NCBI GenBank assembly: GCA_024230695.1 | Contig: JAAERC010000904.1 | Span: 1-9,513 of the forward strand | DNA: 9,513 nt | Direction: 5' to 3' | DNA from: Candidatus Zixiibacteriota bacterium | Lineage (GTDB): Bacteria; Zixibacteria; MSB-5A5; GN15; PGXB01 | In this document: positions 6,554 through 9,513 of the stretch, piece after piece | Numbering within the stretch: position 1 is the stretch's first letter | Layout: each line of letters begins with the position of its first letter | Program-made: the position numbers and the translations under genes | The notes under the pieces: generated by a model | Told to the model about the DNA's origin: nothing | Databases searched by the model: none | What the model saw: the letters and a program-made list of their open reading frames with translations, nothing else

Positions 6554-7317
6554 TGAGCTATAATATTGGATTTTCAAGAAAATTGGGAAATACGCTCCTA
6601 ACTATAATGTTTTTGATGGTCATGATAATTAGTTGCTTATCGATTACTTCTTCATATAGTAGTCTCCAATTATCTATTCAGATGTTAGATGTCACCTATT
6701 TGGAGATATCGAGGCACCTTCAAGAACAAACTCCTCTTAATAAAGATGGAAACCTGTCGCCAGCTCTTGAAGCATTCAGAAAGCAGTTGAAATCCGATAC
6801 GTCAGGTGTGTTGGAATCGAGTACTATTTCTTTTCTTTTTACAATACTCAGCCTCACTCTTGTGACTGCAGGTGTATATTTACTCTCCAGAGCTCATTCA
6901 AATATAATTCAGGCTGAAAATAAATTATCTTTAGCATCTCAACAAGTTTCTGAAGTATCAGTAGTTTCAGCTATGGAGGGACACATTATTCTTGCACACC
7001 ATGCCAGTTTTCTTCTTCTGGACGCTTCTACTGAATCTTCAACAGCAAACTCTATTGCTAATTTAAGAGGGAAACTAACTACCATAAAGAATAGTCTGTC
7101 CAGTGCCCATCAATCGAAAATAGGAATCCATCCATTACTGCATAAACTACTGCTTGATCAAGTAATAACAATATCTGCCAATATAATTAGTAGAACCGAT
7201 ATCGCCGATAGATTATCGGAGCTTATTATCGTTTGCCAGGACTGTGTAGACATACTTGATGATTCTAAATTTGTTGAGAGGTATGGAGCTCAGAATAGTC
7301 AATTACAGGCAACTTAA
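6553..7317 (+). CDS. Two-TM membrane protein of the kinase-receiver operon, unknown function
   Basis: The ATG overlaps the receiver stop (TGATG), so translation is probably coupled; AAAGG lies seven bases upstream. A GTG at 6550 is a possible earlier start. The 254-residue product has two predicted membrane segments, ~14-32 and ~92-111, enclosing a periplasmic loop of about 60 residues. This is the topology of a sensor-kinase or chemoreceptor input module. The cytoplasmic part (112-254) is predicted helical and rich in Ser, Ala and Leu. It contains His144 and His149-His150 in a helix, but no kinase ATP-binding, HAMP or methyl-accepting signature that I can see. I recognise no family. It may pass a membrane signal to the soluble kinase, or be the target of the phosphorylated receiver. 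Which of these is right cannot be read from sequence. Confidence 0.75.
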   Translation: MSYNIGFSRKLGNTLLTIMFLMVMIISCLSITSSYSSLQLSIQMLDVTYLEISRHLQEQTPLNKDGNLSPALEAFRKQLKSDTSGVLESSTISFLFTILSLTLVTAGVYLLSRAHSNIIQAENKLSLASQQVSEVSVVSAMEGHIILAHHASFLLLDASTESSTANSIANLRGKLTTIKNSLSSAHQSKIGIHPLLHKLLLDQVITISANIISRTDIADRLSELIIVCQDCVDILDDSKFVERYGAQNSQLQAT

Positions 7318-7747
7318 GACATTGATCTGATATTATATCGAAATAATTGGCTAGATATTCAATGTTTTTTAGAAGTGGATAAGAACAGTACCAATCCTTT
7401 AAGGAGAGGACTGCCAAGCAAATTCAATACAACATCACGCTTGATTCATATTCTCACTCATAAATAGAGAACATAAACGAGGTGAATTATATCTGCTAAC
7501 AAAAATCCCCTATATGGAGCGTACAGAATCAACATCTAATCGGTAGCAATTTCTCAAAAGTGAAGGAACGAACCCATTTTGCTGTAACGGAAGGTGGTGA
7601 AATCACTTACAAAGAATTTTTATAATATTTAAGCTTTCAGGAACTTTATGATTTAGATAATTGTTAAACAAGTAGAGTCGCAATGATTGTTTTTGTTGAC
7701 TTCAAGACCATTAAATTCCTTTATATAAAAGAACTGGGGATTTTAAT
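7318..7747. other. 430-base stretch without a convincing gene
   Basis: No frame here has a start codon with a good ribosome site and a coding-like product. After the membrane-protein stop (TAA, 7315-7317) the same frame stays open for 49 codons to TAG 7465-7467. A second open segment in another frame (7500-7625) ends in a peptide with natural-looking composition (VKERTHFAVTEGGEITYKEFL) but lacks a supported start. These may be decayed gene pieces or chance. No terminator hairpin, tRNA or insertion-sequence end was found. A weak promoter-like TTGACT (7696-7701) with an A+T-rich region near 7722-7729 lies before the small gene at 7748, with spacing outside the usual range. Confidence 0.45.
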
Positions 7748-8011
7748 ATGGAAATTAGTATTCTACATCCAAAAGGCAAAGCTGAGAATCAAAAGACGGT
7801 TACTTTTGTCAAAAAAGCTGTTAGGAATCTTGGTATCAGCGCAAGAATTACGGAGCAAGAGACAGGGATGTCTGCCCCCAGAATTGTCGTTGATGGTTTT
7901 GATCTAATGACCGGGTTTGAAAACGACACAAGTAATAATAATGAAACAACAGAATTATCATACAAGCTGATTGAAACTGCTTTAGAACGTTCTGCCTGGG
8001 CCGGCTTCTAA
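7748..8011 (+). CDS. Small cysteine-free thioredoxin-fold-like protein
   Basis: This 87-residue protein follows the pattern of small thioredoxin or glutaredoxin-like proteins: a first strand EISILHP, a turn, a helix NQKTVTFVKKAVRNLG, a second strand, then Ser42-Ala43-Pro44 before IVVDG, matching the cis-proline loop and next strand. Where a redox protein would have Cys-x-x-Cys, it has Lys-Ala-Glu-Asn (11-14), and there is no cysteine anywhere, so disulfide chemistry is excluded if the fold is right. The C-terminal segment is acidic and Asn-rich (Asp/Asn/Glu around 58-66), then helical. GGGGA lies seven bases before the ATG, a modest site. An overlapping frame (7683-7907) gives a Lys/Leu-rich product with no family look and was set aside. 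The gene stands alone and is convergent with the rhamnose genes. The fold is inferred by pattern only. Confidence 0.6.
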   Translation: MEISILHPKGKAENQKTVTFVKKAVRNLGISARITEQETGMSAPRIVVDGFDLMTGFENDTSNNNETTELSYKLIETALERSAWAGF

Positions 8012-8073
8012 TTCATCATAGTACATCTGTTTTATTCTTTGGGATTGCTTCTAAATAAGATATATATAAATAA

Positions 8074-8553
8074 TTAATCGTCTATTTTAAATTTATTATC
8101 AGACTGTTCTTCATATCGGATTTCGTCAACCGGTTCTTCATGATTAACTCCGGCATAAAGTCTATCGGGAGCGTTGAGGATCATTCCTTCGATCTCTCCA
8201 ATATTCTTGTACGCATGCACCACCCCGGGAGGAATAATTATCATTGTTGGCGAGTTTTCCTTAACCTCAAAAATGAAAGAATCTCCAAATGTCCCGGAAT
8301 CAGCTCGATTGTCCCACAGAAAGACTTTAAATATAGATTGACCGGGAAAACAAATATAATCAGTTTGGAAACGATGTTCATGTGGCCCGCGCGATACTCC
8401 CGGCTTGGTCGCGGAGATATAACTCATCACTGGGTATTTGCCGTCTTTGATTTCATCCTGACGGAAAAACTCGCAGAGCCAGCCGCGTTCATCAGAAAAT
8501 TTTTCCAACTTTCTGATCTCAACACCCTTTATGTTACACTTTGTTTGTATCAA
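8074..8553 (-). CDS. rfbC: RfbC/RmlC-related cupin, probable dTDP-sugar 3,5-epimerase
   Basis: The 159-residue product matches the dTDP-4-dehydrorhamnose 3,5-epimerase family: an N-terminal KFSDERGW motif, RGPHEH with the likely catalytic His58, a cupin strand with Asp81-Asn-Arg, and PPGVVHAY with His113. Classical RmlC is about 180-190 residues; this one is shorter and its C-terminal part resembles the RfbC-like subfamily with a Pro-Asp-x-Leu-Tyr motif near 129-133. True epimerase activity is therefore likely but not certain. The start is TTG (8553-8551), overlapping the rfbD stop TGA, with AAGGA just upstream; no ATG is available early enough to keep the conserved N-terminus. It follows rfbD in an rfbA-rfbD-rfbC-like operon for dTDP-L-rhamnose or a related deoxysugar. 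Confidence 0.8.
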   Translation of the reverse strand: MIQTKCNIKGVEIRKLEKFSDERGWLCEFFRQDEIKDGKYPVMSYISATKPGVSRGPHEHRFQTDYICFPGQSIFKVFLWDNRADSGTFGDSFIFEVKENSPTMIIIPPGVVHAYKNIGEIEGMILNAPDRLYAGVNHEEPVDEIRYEEQSDNKFKIDD

Positions 8554-9434
8554 TCTTCCTTATGCACCATTAAAAATTCACGAACCGCTTCTTTATAGGT
8601 CCGCATAACTGATAAACCTAATTTATTTAATCGTCCGTTTTCCAAATCAGTTCTTAATGGACGTTTTGCTTTGCCCGGCAAATCTGATCCTTTGGCCATA
8701 TCCATTTCCACATCCCAGGAAAGCTCTTCAAAAATATTCTCGGCCAAACCATATCGCGAAACCACTCCGGTTGATGCCGCATGGATAATCCCCGAAACCT
8801 TTTTCTCAATCAGTATTTTTGTTTGTTCGGCAATATCAACCGTCCATGTTGGACAACTTTGCTGGTCATCAACAACTTTTAAGATCTGATATCTTTCATT
8901 TTTGTTTTTAGCCCTAACTTGTTCCAGGGCAGTGCGGATCACGCTTGTAATAAAACATTCTTTGGCGGTACCATACAACCATGATATCCGCATTATTGCG
9001 GCATCATCGAGAGTGTCGAGGACATACTGCTCACCCTCAAGTTTGCTATGTCCATAATTATTTACCGGATTGGGTTTATCATCTTCGTTATAAGGCGAAC
9101 CTTTAGTTCCATCGAATACATAATCGGTGGAGTAATAAATCAATTTGGCACCAATATTTTTACAGGCCAAGGCAACATTTTTGGTTCCGATGGCGTTAAC
9201 GGCAAAAGCCTTATCTTTGTTTTCCTCGCATCCGTCAACATCAGCCCATGCGGCGGCATGAAGAACAACTTCTGGTTTCATTTTATCAAGAAAAGATGCC
9301 ATTTCATCATAGTTCTGTATATCAAAATTGGCTGTCGAAACACCCATTGCACGGTAGTCCTGTTTTAATACGGCCTTTAAATCAACACCCAAAAGTCCGG
9401 TTGCACCGGTAATCAATATCTTATCGTTCACCAT
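8550..9434 (-). CDS. rfbD: dTDP-4-dehydrorhamnose reductase
   Basis: The product of 294 residues (usual family size) is a short-chain dehydrogenase-type reductase that makes dTDP-L-rhamnose from dTDP-4-dehydro-L-rhamnose with NAD(P)H. Visible motifs are the nucleotide-binding GATGLLG (10-16), LHAAAW near 58-63, the catalytic STDYVFDG with Thr103, and YGHSK with Tyr127 and Lys131. Its reading frame overlaps the end of rfbA by 14 bases. A GTG at 9431-9429 is better placed behind the ribosome site GAGGTGG than the ATG at 9434, which sits only three bases after GAGG; the real start may be this GTG, one codon in. The stop overlaps the start of the rfbC-like gene, which indicates one operon. Confidence 0.93.
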   Translation of the reverse strand: MVNDKILITGATGLLGVDLKAVLKQDYRAMGVSTANFDIQNYDEMASFLDKMKPEVVLHAAAWADVDGCEENKDKAFAVNAIGTKNVALACKNIGAKLIYYSTDYVFDGTKGSPYNEDDKPNPVNNYGHSKLEGEQYVLDTLDDAAIMRISWLYGTAKECFITSVIRTALEQVRAKNKNERYQILKVVDDQQSCPTWTVDIAEQTKILIEKKVSGIIHAASTGVVSRYGLAENIFEELSWDVEMDMAKGSDLPGKAKRPLRTDLENGRLNKLGLSVMRTYKEAVREFLMVHKED

Positions 9435-9513
9435 CCACCTCTTTTATTACATCAAGAAGATATTCCCTGTAGGAATTATTTGTCATATTTTCTGCAAGCT
9501 TATTTATCTGTGA
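9421..9513 (-). CDS. rfbA: Glucose-1-phosphate thymidylyltransferase, C-terminal end only
   Basis: The minus strand is open from the window edge to TAA at 9423-9421, giving the last 30 residues. The segment LAENMTNNSYREYLLDVI matches the end of RmlA/RfbA proteins, which typically finish with an 'LAxPLxKxGYGxYLLxL' helix. The stop lies inside the start region of rfbD, a typical overlap in rml operons. The fragment is short, so identity rests on this motif plus the operon context. The enzyme makes dTDP-glucose from glucose-1-phosphate and dTTP, the first step of dTDP-rhamnose synthesis. rfbB is not in the window and may lie further upstream. Confidence 0.72.
   Translation of the reverse strand, partial: SQINKLAENMTNNSYREYLLDVIKEVDGER

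Noticed and set aside
7683..7907. 74-residue plus-strand open frame overlapping the small gene at 7748
   Set aside because: The product is Lys/Leu-rich without a family pattern, and the overlapping frame gives a protein with a recognisable fold pattern and a ribosome site.
8012..8073. Bidirectional terminator between the convergent genes
   Set aside because: The stretch is A+T-rich but I could not find a stem with a G+C core followed by a T-run on either strand.
8140..8598. 152-residue plus-strand open frame
   Set aside because: It lies opposite the rfbC-like gene and the end of rfbD, which have clear family motifs; its own product shows none.

Overview
The window is bacterial: close gene packing, Shine-Dalgarno sites, sigma70-type promoters, an intrinsic terminator and two-component signalling genes. 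The secreted proteins with Sec signal peptides, moderate A+T content and the style of the exported fragment at the left edge would suit a Gram-negative lineage of the FCB/Zixibacteria kind. That placement is an impression from sequence style, not a test.

Left part (1-3653): the 5' end of a minus-strand gene for an exported protein is divergent from a HutH-family aromatic amino acid ammonia-lyase (1027-2550). About 600 bases of A+T-rich regulatory DNA separate them. The lyase carries Ala-Cys-Gly where the family has Ala-Ser-Gly as the precursor of the MIO cofactor, and no other histidine-degradation gene is present. Next is a secreted DUF4097-like protein (2636-3574) whose C-terminal 180 residues are ten nearly exact 18-residue acidic repeats. 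A strong C(UUCG)G hairpin terminator closes this part.

Middle part (3654-7317): a three-gene signalling operon behind a good sigma70 promoter. It encodes a soluble hybrid sensor kinase (PocR-like domain, probable GAF-like region, His453 DHp, HATPase with an inserted segment), a stand-alone receiver with all key residues but no output domain, and a two-TM membrane protein with a large helical cytoplasmic tail. The kinase stop and receiver start are 8 bases apart, and the receiver stop overlaps the membrane-protein start. The Shine-Dalgarno site of the first gene can pair with a sequence at the likely 5' end of the mRNA. No DNA-binding output is present, so the membrane protein is the obvious candidate partner, as sensor or target. 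This cassette is the best candidate for an undescribed system here. It looks more A+T-rich than its neighbours, though this was not computed.

Right part (7318-9513): a 430-base stretch without a convincing gene, then a small cysteine-free protein with a thioredoxin-like pattern (7748-8011). Convergent to it on the minus strand is the end of a dTDP-L-rhamnose-type operon in the order rfbA (3' end only), rfbD, rfbC-like, with overlapping genes. This points to surface polysaccharide synthesis.
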